Position numbers and translations under genes: made by a program | Notes under the pieces: model-generated | Databases searched by the model: none | What the model was told of the DNA's origin: nothing | What the model saw: only the letters and a program-made list of their open reading frames with translations | From: Oxytricha trifallax | Taxonomy: Eukaryota > Ciliophora > Spirotrichea > Sporadotrichida > Oxytrichidae | Length of the DNA stretch: 64,000 bases | Assembly: GCA_000711775.1 (NCBI GenBank) | Contig: ARYC01000492.1 | Coordinates: forward strand, 1 to 64,000 | Reading direction: 5' to 3' | In this document: positions 26,801 through 39,306 of the stretch, piece after piece | Numbering within the stretch: position 1 is the first letter of the stretch | How the letters are laid out: the number at the start of each line of letters is the position of its first letter

Positions 26801-29800
26801 TTCGTCAGGAAAGCACTTCTCTCGGCTTCTTTCTTCACTACTACCTGTTAAATACATAAATTAATGATTAAATATTTACCGAGCCTGAATAAATAAAATA
26901 GAGCCTTCGAACTCTTTCCCCTGCCTTTATGATTTCAGACTAAGGTCCATAACTATAAAAGATTTATTGCACAAAATAAATTTACGTTTAACAGTTGAGA
27001 TTGGTCAGAATGGCACTCACAAAATTGTGATGAGCTTTAATGTTGCTTTCTGAATCATGAAAGAAACACTAAAATTTAATCTCATAGTCCCCTAACACAG
27101 TTTAAGCTAACTTTTCTCTCAAGTTTGGTGGGAGAATTTTGTAGTATTTATTTTTCTTAAATTGCAATTCCAGACCTTTCAAATATGAGATTTTAATGAA
27201 CTCTTAAGCTTAATCGTAAGTATAATTGCTCATGTTTTTCTTACAGTTTTTATCTATTTTCCCCAAATAACTCTCTATGGCATCTTGCTATAAATTTTGA
27301 GGTTTATACTATGATTTATTTTTATTCTTACTTTTTCCTAAATTATGGTAGTGAGAGACTACGTCCATTTAAGCGACAATATTTTACTGGTAATTATTGA
27401 GAAACTGCAAATAAAACCCCATAGATCAATTAAGCACGAAGATTAGGGAAAAGAACAATTAAGTTAAAAATTAATTATTATTGGCTGAAATTAAATATAA
27501 TTAGGCTAAAATCAAATTAACACACCCTCATTGGTTTATTTTATAAGGACAAATAATCGAGCCAATAGTTTTAATAATTAGCACAAACATTATAATTATA
27601 CGGCAATTATAATTAATTTTTAATTTAATTGTTCTTTTCCCCAATCTTCGTGTCTTAATTGATCTATGGGGTTTTAGCAGTAAATTCCAAGAAAATAAGA
27701 TAAGCTTTTTCTGACGTGTGGGTAGGGCTTATCTCACCGAATCCAACAGTAGTAGCAGTTGTAGTTATAAAATAAAATGAAGTCCAGTACCTAAAATTAA
27801 TACTTTTATCAAAATAAATTTGGACGATTACATGTAAGTTAAAGTAATATAAGTCTTAACTTAATTTTGGTTCACATATAAATTTATTAAAATTATATAA
27901 GTATAGTCGTTTTATATGTTATTGCTATCAAGTTCTTAAAATTTCATGTAATCATCAATCCATGAGTTTTCTGAATAACTAAATAAAATCCACATGCAAG
28001 TCATAAAGTGCAAATATATTGTGAAGTAAAGCAATAACTAATTTATATTTAAACTAAGTTTCAAAATGATATTTAGTTAAATCTTAAAATATAGCATTTA
28101 TAGATTTATTTTATTTTTAATTAGTTAATTAATTATAAATAATCACAATTACAAGTAAATTTCATGTTTATTTTTATAATGTCCTAATATAAATGTCAAT
28201 AAATAATTTAATTTACCTGAAAATGATAAAGTAATTCTCTACATTTTAATTATGAATCAGAATTTTTTAAACTCTCTTAAGGATCTCATTGATCTTTTTG
28301 AATAAATTAATATATAATTTGTATTTATATATATATATAATTCTAATTAATTATGTATTTTTTATTCTATGATATCAAATAATAATTAATGAATAGTATG
28401 TTTACATGCAGATATCTAACAATCTTGAAGTAGTAAAGGTCTGGTATGTTTTCTTAAGATATAAGGCCTGGCAAGACCCCCATACAGTCAAACAAGAAAT
28501 GTCCAGTTATGTAATTTCTAGCATTAACACCAAGCTAAATGAAAAAATTAATTAAATTTGAGTCATAATATCTAAATTTTCAAATTAGAAAGCTTAAATA
28601 ATAAATAATAATATGCTTTTTCGTAAGTTTTCCATTAACATATGAGGAAGTGATGAAATTAGAGAAAATATTCATTGTAATAATCGCATCAATTAGTAAC
28701 TCAAATTTGAACATGCTTTTTATATAATAAATGTATATTTTTTAAGTTTAATATTTCATAAATATCTCATATTTAATATAATATTATTAAAGCTTTATAA
28801 GGGTTCTATTTGAAAGCATATCCTAAAAGTTAAATTAAAAAAAGAATTTAGATTTACACAATTGGAATCAGGAAAAAAGAGGTGACATATGCTAAATCAA
28901 CGATTATATCAAAGTAGAACTTAAAATATGTTAATTGCATTTTAATAAAGCAATTTCAATATATTGATAAATTAAATTAATTTAATATAGAATTTATTAA
29001 AAACTTAAAAATGTTGTCAGGGTGTATCATAATCATTTTCTAATTTATATACTGCATGCGCTTCTTTTTAACTTATTTGTTCTGATTCATAATTCTAAAC
29101 AATTAATTGTAATAAAATATCTATTACATTTTAAATGCTACTATTTGCCTCAACTTCCTAATAAAAAATTACAATAAAATTAATAAAATTATTTTGTAAA
29201 AAATAATATATCCTTCTAATGATATCCCAATTTTTCTATGCTCTTTCTGATTCCTGCATATATTCAGACATTTTCTCAGATAATTCAATGATATTCTATT
29301 GATTTTTCTTGAGCAACCAACTCTCAGTTTTACCACTTCTCTTCAATAAATTAGAATTTAAAATTATAATAAGTCAAAAGAATTTTTAATATACCTTATA
29401 TCTTTGTTGAATTTATTATAATTTATCAATATACTTTATATGCAAATTAAGGGCAACAAAATAATCCTTACGCTTCAGATAATTCACATATTTTAGAGCA
29501 CAAACTGACTCTCTTTTTAGAATTTTCTTATAAGTGTAGCTGATCAAAGTCATTTTAGTCATCATCTTAAATATCACCTACCTAGTTCAGAGTTGCTGTT
29601 TGTAACTCCTAGTTTTTACTATTGTCTTTGTTATTAATTTATTAAATATTTTAAACTAAAATAACTAAATAAATTTGATACGATTTTATTTAAATGATTA
29701 AATCAAATAATAATCTAAATATTGAAGAGTTAAATTAAAAATATATATGGTTATTGCTGAAAGAAAAGTTATCTAATGCGAAAAACACTCAATAATCACT

Positions 29801-31025
29801 TTTATTACGTTTTTACTACATCGACCCTGATTTGCTTTGAGACTATTTAGCACTTATTTTTATAAATCTCTTCTCATTTTATTGCATTTCTTGCTGCTGA
29901 TATTTAAATTTAAATTTTAAATCTTATATAAGCATTGAAATAAGAGTTTATTAGCATTCATAATATCTTTGAATATTACTGGTAAATTCATAACTATTAA
30001 AAGTAATAAATATTCTTGATTGATTTAGATTTCGTTCTCTTTGTAAATAAGATTATCGTTATCAACTTCATCATTCAAAATACTCTCTAAATTAAGATAA
30101 AAGTGTTTAATTAGTAAATTATTTAATAATTTATTATAAATTGTACATCTTACTTTCTTCATAATCATATTACTAGAAATTAAAGTTAAATAATAGTTAA
30201 TAACAATCAGTTTGTTCTTAAAGCCTATGTAACTTTGTAAAAATAAAATAAAAATGATAAGTATTTATAGAAAGTTATTAAAATCCATTTACTGAAGTTT
30301 AGTCATATTCTTATTTAAAGAAAGCAAATTTATTATTATCAAATTTTATTTTAAATTAATAATTAATATTGTAATTAAAATAAATTAAAGCTTGAATATG
30401 GTCGCTTTATTCATTTTCATTTTTCCTAAGCATTCCATTCATAGTTTGATCAAAATAATTAAAAAATATAGCTAGAATAATTTATATAATTATTATTATA
30501 AATATAAACCATTAATTTGGGACATATCTAGATTTTAGCTAAGAAATGATACATTATTTTAAGTTTAACTTTGATTGAAATTTACTTCATCATTTAAAAT
30601 GGATTTATATAATAAAAAATTTAAAGTAAAAAATTTAATTAATTATATATTTATTATTTAATACTTTTGATTATAATCATTTTAATATTCCAATTTTAAT
30701 CCGTTACTATATTACTCATCTTATTTGATAGCATTTCCGTTTTGGTTAATACTCATAAATTCTTCATAATTTGACAGTGACACTTCGTTTTTATCAGAAA
30801 ATTAGTTTGCACTTGAATTAAAAATGCATAAAATCATAAATAAATTGATAATAAATATAAAATTACAATATTAAATTAAATTTAAATTAAATTATTTTAT
30901 GAATGTTTCTTATGATTATATCTGTTAATTTACTCTTATTAATTGATGTTACTAAAATCTTGATATTCTTGATTTACTATATCATATTATTGAATTTTAT
31001 ATTCAAGTTCTTGTTTCTTTTTCAT
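23895..31025 (-). CDS. Cyclic-nucleotide-type K+ channel, paralogue B, with transposon in the pore domain
   Basis: The likely start is ATG 31025 (MKKKQELEYKIQQYD). Short N-terminal MDSs run through 31.0-29.2 kb, including NIIELSEKMSEYMQESERAQ (about 29300), which is homologous to the same spot in paralogues A and C. Then come a pre-S1 piece (about 29100), S1 (about 28910: DLAYVTSFFLIPIV), S2 (about 28690), S3 (about 28500: FDCMGVLPGL), S5 (about 28040-27900: LLLYFTIYLHFMTCMWIL) and filter TATTVGFGE (27750-27733). Phe replaces Tyr and Glu replaces the usual Asp. S6 follows but is interrupted by a 261-bp MITE. CNBD motifs are GERVRRLYFIYSGSV, EGSFFGDYQILFNL and LCQRALLRRNYF (about 26200). A long Gln/Asn/Lys-rich tail ends at TGA 23897-23895. 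Pieces upstream of 29.6 kb may instead be a separate small gene. Confidence 0.8.
24152..24231 (-). other. IES in channel B C-terminal tail, pointer AGCT
   Basis: AGCT at 24231-24228 and 24151-24148 (read on -). Deletion joins NHQNSAQEEL to YIKNGSPDILIG in frame. Confidence 0.75.
27414..27674. mobile_element. 261-bp MITE with C4A4-like inverted ends, TA-flanked, acting as an IES
   Basis: Near-perfect inverted repeats of about 65 bp start AAACCCCATAGATCAATTAAG-type at each end and pair with the other end. TA copies flank it (27412-27413 and 27675-27676). Deletion between the TAs restores FLEFTA + ICSFSIITSKIL, matching FLEFTGICIFSIITG of paralogue A. There is no ORF inside, so it is non-autonomous. 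Confidence 0.85.
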
Positions 31026-31026
31026 T

Positions 31027-31443
31027 ATTGTAGGAATACATTTGATTTGGAATAAATAATTAAAAATAAATAAATATAAAATCAAATTCGTGGCAGTTAA
31101 CTTTCTGGAAACCTAGACAATATGGTACTTGTTCGATAGAGAATTCAAAATTAGCTGGACTTTAATATTGGCGGTACCCCTCTATCGCATTCCTAAAGCA
31201 AGATAAACGACTTTAATTTTGACATTAAAATCTACTAAACAAATCACCCAAAATTAAAGTCGTTTATCTTGCTTCAGGGATGCGATAGAGGGGTACCGCC
31301 AATATTAAAGTCCAGCTAATTTTGAATTCCCTATCGAACAAGTACCATATTGTCTAGGTTTCGAGAAAGTTAACTGCCACGAATTTGATTTTATATTTAT
31401 TTATTTTTAATTATTTATTCCAAATCAAATGTATTCCTACAAT
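31027..31443. repeat. 417-bp fold-back (hairpin) element with ATT target duplication
   Basis: Two arms of about 195 bp are almost perfect reverse complements. They pair around position 31235, with a 27-nt unpaired loop (31222-31248) and only a handful of mismatches. ATT direct repeats flank it (31024-31026 and 31444-31446). The arms contain a GC-richer core (GGCGGTACCCCTCTATCGCA). No coding capacity is seen. It lies between channel paralogues B and C, next to the likely start codon of B. Confidence 0.9.
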
Positions 31444-31773
31444 ATTATCTCTAATTATAATTAATATTATATTAGTAATTAAAATAGAAGATTTTTGACA
31501 CAAAAAAAATATTTTATTCAAAATAAAATATTGCAAAGTTAAATATAATTCTAAAACAAGCCAACAAAATTTAATTTTTAATATTAAATTTAAAAATAAC
31601 TATCTTATTATTTATATAATACAATATAATCTTAACATTCCTTAATACTACTCTAATTATTATATATTCTTTTTATCAATATTAATTTGGAATATTAATT
31701 TTTAATGAAAAAATCACTTTATAAATATTGAATTTATTATCATTCAATTACTTATCTATAAATATTAGCTTTC

Positions 31774-34700
31774 TCAGTTAATTTTTGTGTTAAGTTCTTG
31801 TTCAAGATTTAAAATGTCTTCATCTATTTTAGGTCTTGAGTTCTTTTATATTAAGAATATTAATTAAATTTAAAAATTACAGAACTTAAATGAAATAAAA
31901 TTAATACAAAATATTCTTAGGCTTAACTGAAATATTTTAGCTGAGTTCAAGTGGGTTTTTTTGAGAGTCGCTTAACTTATTATTCATTTTTTATGACTGC
32001 TTTGGGTCAAAAGTTGTGTTCCACTCCACCTTGGGCATGTTCTTGATAGTCTGTATTTATAGTATATTAATTTTTTATTTTAAAAAATATAGTCTCTTTC
32101 TTAGCCTAGTTTTTCTTGTCTTTAGAGAGCATGAAATTATAAATTTCTAATTCCTCTTATATAGTCTTCAATTCCAAGTCTCTTTCCACTCCATCAACTA
32201 TCTTGAAGAAATCCTTGAACTTCTTGAATTTTTACTGTATTTTAATTATTATTAATTTTAGTATAAATATGAATGAATTTAGAAGTCAAATACTTGTTAT
32301 TGCTCATTGATATATCATCAACGCTTTGTAGGTACATCTATAGACAAAAAAATAATTAATAAATCAAGTTATTATGTTACTCTTAAAATTGGGAGAGTGA
32401 AATTGATGTCAATAGTTTGCTTGTCAGCTTTGAAAACAGGCATTTCAGTATCTGCAAGTTTAATCAAATCTTAGTTCATCAGGTGGTTCTTTTAGATAGC
32501 TTACACTATAAAATACACTAAATAAATAAGATTTATCAATTTATACAAATAAGCTTGTGAAACTGAGTTGTCCACGCCTTCATCATCAAACTAAGTTATA
32601 TCGTTTAACTACTAAGCCAAGCTATTGCTATGATGTTAAATAATTAATATAAAAAATTAAATATCTTTGAAAAAAATTAATATACTTGATGCTAGTCGAG
32701 TGTTGTTCTAATTTGGTCCTCCTTAGGTCTTCTCTTGAGTGCTTCATTTGATTGTGCCTCCAATTCTCTGAAGTGGTTTCTTCTTAGCAGAGCTCTTTAA
32801 CATATGAACTAATGGTAACCTGGGAAATCATCGCAAGATTCCAAGAACATTTATTATTTTAATTTAATTCATAAAGTGAAAGCTTATTAATTGCTTAGTA
32901 AAGTGACTATTGAAATATCATATTTAATTAGAACTACTCAGCTGAGATACTCATTAGCCAGGTATCACCCACGTTCATTGTATAGAAATCATAATTGGAT
33001 GCAATGTTGAATAGAATTTGGTAATCTCCAAAGAAAGATCCTTCAGGTAGGATAGCCATTAAATTATATAGAAAATAGTGAACAAATATTTTATTCTATA
33101 TTTATTCGGTAATTATGAAAAATATAAAATAATATAAAATGATTGCGATGCATTCGATTAGATCCTTCTCAGATCCCTAAGAGTCTAAATGTTACTGATG
33201 AAAACCTAGTGGTGGGGATTCATGAATTTATTTTGGGAAAAGATAAAATCTCATCTCAAAAAGTTTTAACTCTAGTTAATTTAATTTTTTAAAAAATATT
33301 ACTTTTCAGGAATTTTATTAAATTATAAACCTACAATTTAAAATTAAACAATTTTTCTTTTCTTTGATCTTTTTAGTTTTAAAGCAAGATTTTAAGCAAA
33401 ATAAGTTAAGCATTTATCTAATTAAAATTTCTAAATTTATCATTTAAACTTCTATCAGCAAATAAAATACTTACATTATGCTATTTCACCATGATCCATG
33501 ATTTATAAAAAAAATTCATTTTATCTTTAAATTTTTCGCTCTTACTTAATTTAATGTAGGTTGAAAAATATTAAAACTACATATTAAATCTTTGTTGGAG
33601 AAATTACGCCTTTTTAATTTATTTTTCTAAAATTCTTTAATTCAATAAATATTTAGATATTTGTATAATATTTTTAAATGAGACATACTCTTGGCTCTAC
33701 TTTTTCTAATGTCCTCTCCGAAGTCACCTGGCAGTTACAAAGATTCAAATAGTGTCTCTGGTCTAATGCCGACAGCACCCTTGTACACAAAGTATAGTCT
33801 GTCAACTTCCTAACGAGCTTGGATTACTTCAACTCCTGGATGGAAACTATAAAGTCACAAAAATCTTAAATCGTGTTTTAATACTTTATAATAAATATTT
33901 GTAAAGCCTTAATGTACTCTTATTCATAGATGATTGTATTACAAAAAAAGAAAAATAATGTTTATAAAAAGAAACCATTATTCACTCAATTATTTGCATT
34001 ATATTTATTGCTAAATAAATATTCATTACTCCAAAATAATTTTAATTTTCCTTTAAGATTGTTTAAATTAAGTTATAAATATTTTACATTTGGCAATCTA
34101 AATTAACAAGTATTTTTCCTACGAAAGTATTAGGAGCGAAATTTTGGCTAGAAACATCATTAAAGAAATAGTAAAATTTCTAGTAGTATTTCTTGAGTGC
34201 TGTAAAGACTAATTTATCTTTTAATTTTGGAGGGAGCAGTTCAAAATATCCACCCTCTTTCATTTGAGCTTAATTGATAAATAATTCTAAAATCCAAACT
34301 AATTTTACTTTTTATCTAAAAAAACAAACAATATATTAAAGATATTTCTTGTTTATACATTTAATAAATTTGATAATTTGATTTAATTACCTTTTATTTT
34401 TAAGCTTAGATACCTTCTAAATAGCAAATTCCAATATATTCCTTGGCTTGATCATAAGTCTCTCCATCTAAATTTTTGCTGGTTGACTAATCGATATCAA
34501 ACAAGAAACTTTCAATTTCTGCCTGCTTATCTTCAATAATATCTGCAATTTTTCTTTACTATTTCAAGCCTGTAATGTTTCCAGTAATTACTGAAAAAGT
34601 ACAGATTCCAGTGAATTCCAAAAATAATAGGTAGATCTTTTCCCAGCTGTTTGATGCTGAAAAGTCTCCATAACCTACAGTTTAAATGTATAATATTTTT

Positions 34701-37700
34701 AAAAATGCTGGTAATAGTGATTATAAAGTATGTTTTTGGTTAGTTGTTGCAGTAGTGGTTACAAAGTAGAGTGAAGTCACGTAAACAAAGAGATAAGATT
34801 CTCTATCAGATTAATTAAGAATATAAGAAGTGTTTATCCAGGAATTCTCTGTGTAACTTAGTAAAATCCAGAAGCATGCCAAGACGTGAAACAGAACAAA
34901 CAAATAAAAATTATTAAAAATTTTTAACAATAGATTATATATTTCAATTACTTAAAATAAAACAAATAGAGCAGAGTTCTATAAATATGATTCATATAGA
35001 GTTTTATTAATTACCTTAAAACTACGAAGAAATTCTCAACAGCTTAATTGTGGACCAGTACTTTTTGAATTCTTTCTAGCAAATCATTAAGCTAAGCAAA
35101 CAAATTTTTAATTCAAAAAATATTAAAAAATTTTCAAACTTAAGAATATAAATTTTTAAATTTAAAATATAAACAGCCTCTTGATTTGAGCATATCTGAC
35201 TAGTTTAAAGTAATATATTTGCTTAACACTTTTATGTTTGCAAGAAATTTTATTATTAATTCCATTTTTTATTTATTTATTATAAATATAACTTTCTCCA
35301 GTTACAAGTCCTGGCAAGGTTCCGAGAGCATCAAAAAGGAAATCTCCTGTGAAATATCGCCATGCGACTATTTTCAATCTCATCTCCACTTAATCATAAA
35401 AAAGATGTTATAATTGTTTATAAGATATACATCAGCAATATTCTTCATAAAATTAATCAAAAATATTTGAAGTAATCGTCTTCTTTATTGTAGCCAGTGA
35501 AGAATTATTTGATAATATCTAGAGTCAAAATTATGTCAATTGCAAATTCAATCCATCGAATATATAAATATTATGTATGATCTGATATTTTACGCAAAAT
35601 TTTCATAAATAAACATTAATTAGAGTATAGTGATGAGGATCGAGTAGAAAAGCAATACTATAAAAAATTATTCACATATTATTTTGCAATTTTTTGTATC
35701 TTACACGAATGGAGTGAGGAAAAACGATGCAATATAGGCTATATTTACTATGAGCTCATACGTAAATTTATAAGATGACTCTGGATGCATCACGTATTTA
35801 GAGCTCTACTCTTTCTCATTTTATTCATGATATTCCAAGTTCAACAGACTATAAAATTTAAATTCATTAGTAATTAAGAAAAGATTTTTAAAAATTAAAG
35901 ATATTAAAATTATAGTCAGATTCTTGTGGTGGAACAGTTATAAGGTTTATAAAGAGAAAAATCGTGTTATAAGTATAACTTACATTCTTAAAGCTACGAT
36001 TTTCCTGAGATTTTTCCTAACGAATAAATAAAACATTGCAATTAGATTTATAGTTTTCTTATAAAAAAATAATATTAACGGTTTTCCAATTTTCAAGAGC
36101 TCTTTCAGTGGCTTTGAGTTAGTCAGAGAGATTTAATGAAAGTTCCTCAAGTGTCTAGGTCATCTTCTCAGTTTTAGTTTGTCTGCATAGCAACCTATTT
36201 ACAAAATATTAAATAAATGTGATATTTAAGTGTGCGCTATTTAATGATGGATTCCGGCACATTAAATCAGTTAATTAAATAAAGCATTTAAAAAAACAAA
36301 GAAACTTTTTTTGAAGATATTTGTAAATGAATCTTAGTGAGTAAATTCTTAACATTCTACTTTTTTGGGATTGATATAAAATAGATAATTTATAACTTTA
36401 GAGAGTGAGTAAACTTACCTATCAGACCAAGATCTTTAGTTATTTTGCTTATTTCTTTATGAGTAGGCAGTATGCAACTGGTCTTCGTCAACGCTTGTAG
36501 TTCGGATCCTCTTATCTGGGCTGCTAGGCTTTCTAGGTGAACCTTGAAGACCTTATTATTAATCATCAATTTATTAAGATTTTATTGTTTCATATTAATT
36601 AACCTAAGTATTCCATTTTACTAAAAATTAAAAATGTATTATATAATTAAAATAAGTAAAAAAAGACCTTTAAATTATCGAGCTTTTTAAAAATTATATT
36701 AAATTTAAATTTTGAATATTTCAGATTTAAGTTTACCTTTTAACTTTGATGTTATAATGCTTTTAATTTATAAAGATTTTTTATGCCTTATCTTATCAAC
36801 ATCCGCGTAAAAATAAAAACTAGATGCAATCACCTATTAATTTATTATTTCAATCTATATAAACTTTGACTTTGGACAATCATTTAATCATAGATATATC
36901 AAATTAAACTAAGTATAAATTTCTATTCCTAATTTACAATATTTCATAATTTCTTCCTTATTTTATATTTAAAGCACTACGTAAAAGAAATTTAATCTTT
37001 CTCTATTGTCTTTTTTATTTATTCAATTTTTTAGCAATAAAATAATGATTTTAAACTTTATTGATAAAATAAATCTATTTTAATTGTACAATAATATGTA
37101 GTAGTATACTAAGTTGGGTTATATTGAGCGTTAACCAAATTGCTGTTGCTCATAACACTTCTACGGTCGTTTAAATTTCCATTTGCATATACATCTCTGG
37201 TCATCATTGAGGTTGTATGATGATCATCGATTGTTGGAGTTTGAAAATCTGTTTTTATGTTTATTGGATCGTGGTCACTCTGGATTAACTCAGCCAGGGT
37301 CACATTTAAATCATATAATTACTTAATAATTACATGCAAATATAATGATCTATACATTATCATTGAAAATTATTCAAAATATGAAAATTTAGGGCAAATT
37401 ATAGTTTAATTTAAATATTTACTTCTAATTATTTTAAGTTTATAGAGTCCATTATTAAAAGGAGTTCATTAACCTTTTTAATCCCCTTTTTCATTTGTTA
37501 CCTGTTAACTTTAGTCAAGAAATATCATGTATGGTAGATTAAAAATAAAATTATTTTAATGAATATTTTATATAAATTAATTTACTGAAGTTTATGAATG
37601 ATTTAAAATTCTACATTGGGAAATCTAATGTTAAAATTAATTGAAATAATTTAAGAATTTTCCCTTCAAGATCATATTTTATTTTTATAAGAGAAATTTA

Positions 37701-38103
37701 AATAATCTTGTACCTTTAACTTAAAAAGAAGCATAAAACATATGAATATGCTTTCCAATATAAAATATTAATTTATATTTTTCCTTGAAATTTATTTAAT
37801 ATGAAAACAATCACATCATTTCTTGAAATTGAGTGATCTGGACGACTAGTTTCTACTTTGTTTAATTTAATAATTAGTTTATAAATATTATATTTATTTA
37901 TTATAAAGTTGCTCTTTTTCTATTAGGCGTTAGTAAAATCTTTAGACTTCCTAATCAATAAAAATTTTATAAAATTTTATATTATTTCTGAAAATTCTAA
38001 CGCATAAATTAATTATTAGGTTTGTATTTTATTTAAAGTAAGTTTTAGAGATATCATATTTTTTAATTTTGAGAATGTTTGAGTCTTTGCGGTTATGGCT
38101 CAT
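31774..38103 (-). CDS. Cyclic-nucleotide-type K+ channel, paralogue C (many MDSs)
   Basis: A likely start is ATG 38103 (MSHNRKDSNILKIKKYD). N-terminal pieces lie near 37490, at 37320-37100 (TLAELIQSDHDPINIKTD) and at 36540-36420 (SPRKPSSPDKRIRTTSVD), plus LEELSLNLSDQLKATERALE (36180-36070). S1 is near 35760 (LIVNIAYIASFFLTPFV), S2 near 35540, S3 near 35320 (GDFLFDALGTLPGLVTG), S4 near 35200 and S5 near 34890. The filter TTVGYGD is split by an IES (34683-34745), followed by FLEFTGICTFSVITGNITG. The CNBD region includes FELLPPKLKDKLVFTALKK, FHPGVEVIQARQEVDRLYF, PEGSFFGDYQILFNIASNY and CQRALLRRNHFRELE. The tail ends SRPKIDEDILNLEQELNTK, IN, TGA 31776-31774. The N-terminal order is inferred. Confidence 0.85.
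34683..34745 (-). other. IES splitting the K+ selectivity filter of paralogue C, pointer AACT
   Basis: AACT (on -) at 34745-34742 and 34682-34679. Joining gives VTTTATT-VGYGDFSAS. The pointer itself encodes the filter threonine. Confidence 0.9.
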
Positions 38104-38555
38104 TTATTTATATTTTAATTAAAATGAGATAATACCTTGCAATAATTTTAATTTCCAATACAATGGATCTCAATTTATTTTTAAAAACAAATCCTTCTCT
38201 AAAATATTTTATTATCCTCTCTCTTCCAATTTTTTATTTTTTTATATTTATTGAACTTAAGGGATTTATTTTCATCAATATAAATATGGTGATCTAATAA
38301 CTTAATTAATTTAAAAGTATTTTAAATATAAAAATTTATTATAATGTTTTTATAATATAAAAATACATTTAAAATTTTAATTAAATATGCTTTTTTTACC
38401 GAAAGAAAATTTTATTTTATTTTTTCGTAGTAAAAAAATCAATTTTAATGAACTACTGACTAATTTGAGTAAATCTCCCTAATATTTTAAATATCAGATT
38501 AATTAATCAAATTTTGGTAAAATATTAAAATACTAAGTTAAAAGCAATAAATAAA

Positions 38556-39120
38556 ATGGTTGATTAATTACCAGAAGCAATCATCGATCCCAGTGGGTAA
38601 TACAAGTACATTCAAATATTAGTGACTCATAAAGAAACTGGAGAATCCAAGTTATTTGTCAGAGGTTACAAGTCATGTCCTTACCATTTGAAGTAAAATA
38701 AATAATTCTATTTAGTATTATAATCTTTTAACCTTATATTAAATTCTAAAAATCCTGATTTCATTTAATATATGACTATTATATATGGGTATTTAATGTT
38801 AAAACCATATGATTATCATGGAGAAATTCCAGAATGAAGAACTTAATCAAATAGAGAACAGCAATTTATATCAAGCTGAGTGCCCGGGTGGCGGCAGAAT
38901 TGAACATAACCCAGATTCTAAGAAGTTATTTATTTATGGATATTCATAGAGCTATGGCTAACCAGAGCATGCAATGAATTCAATATTAATTATAATGATT
39001 AACTCTAAAAGTTAATTATTATATATATATTTTATATAAAAATTTAATGCAAAGGCACAAGCAATCCTTCAAAGAGCTTACCCTGACTATGAAGTTACAT
39101 GGTCAAACGAAGGCTATTGA
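38556..39120 (+). CDS. 14-kDa phosphohistidine phosphatase (PHPT1/Janus family)
   Basis: PHPT1 removes phosphate from phospho-histidine residues. ATG 38556, TGA 39118-39120. Removing two IESs (121 and 78 bp) leaves 366 nt = 121 residues, close to the usual ~125. Motifs are [23 protein letters not shown] (catalytic His, residue 44), [29 protein letters not shown] and the family's terminal [13 protein letters not shown]. The His codon lies in the first pointer. Together with the HPt protein at 63.3 kb this hints at His-phosphate signalling in the organism, but the two genes are not linked functionally by position. Confidence 0.93.
38683..38803 (+). other. IES in PHPT1-like gene, pointer ACCAT at the catalytic His codon
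   Basis: ACCAT at 38683-38687 and 38804-38808. Removal joins SCPYH to [11 protein letters not shown] in frame. Confidence 0.9.
38969..39046 (+). other. IES in PHPT1-like gene, pointer ATGCA
   Basis: ATGCA at 38969-38973 and 39047-39051. Removal joins SYGQPEHA to [14 protein letters not shown] in frame. Confidence 0.9.
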
Positions 39121-39306
39121 AATAATATTTGCTGAAGAAATATTTACAAATAATAATTTTTCCAAGATTCAAAGAGACAATGATTCAATGCCTAAGATAA
39201 ATTTAGATGATAATGATGATTTAGGAAAGAAAGTTATTAATAATTTGTTTATGAATTGATTTGATTTTTTTAATTAAATTAACTGAATCTAAAATCAATT
39301 AATCAA

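Noticed and set aside
35290-35350. Apparent one-base deletion in the S3 segment of channel C
   Set aside because: Recounting the A run (five A) restores the frame; there is no frameshift.
35219-35413. Plus-strand ORF of 64 residues with a hydrophobic start
   Set aside because: It is the antisense shadow of the S3 MDS (GDFLFDALGTLPGLVTG) of channel paralogue C.
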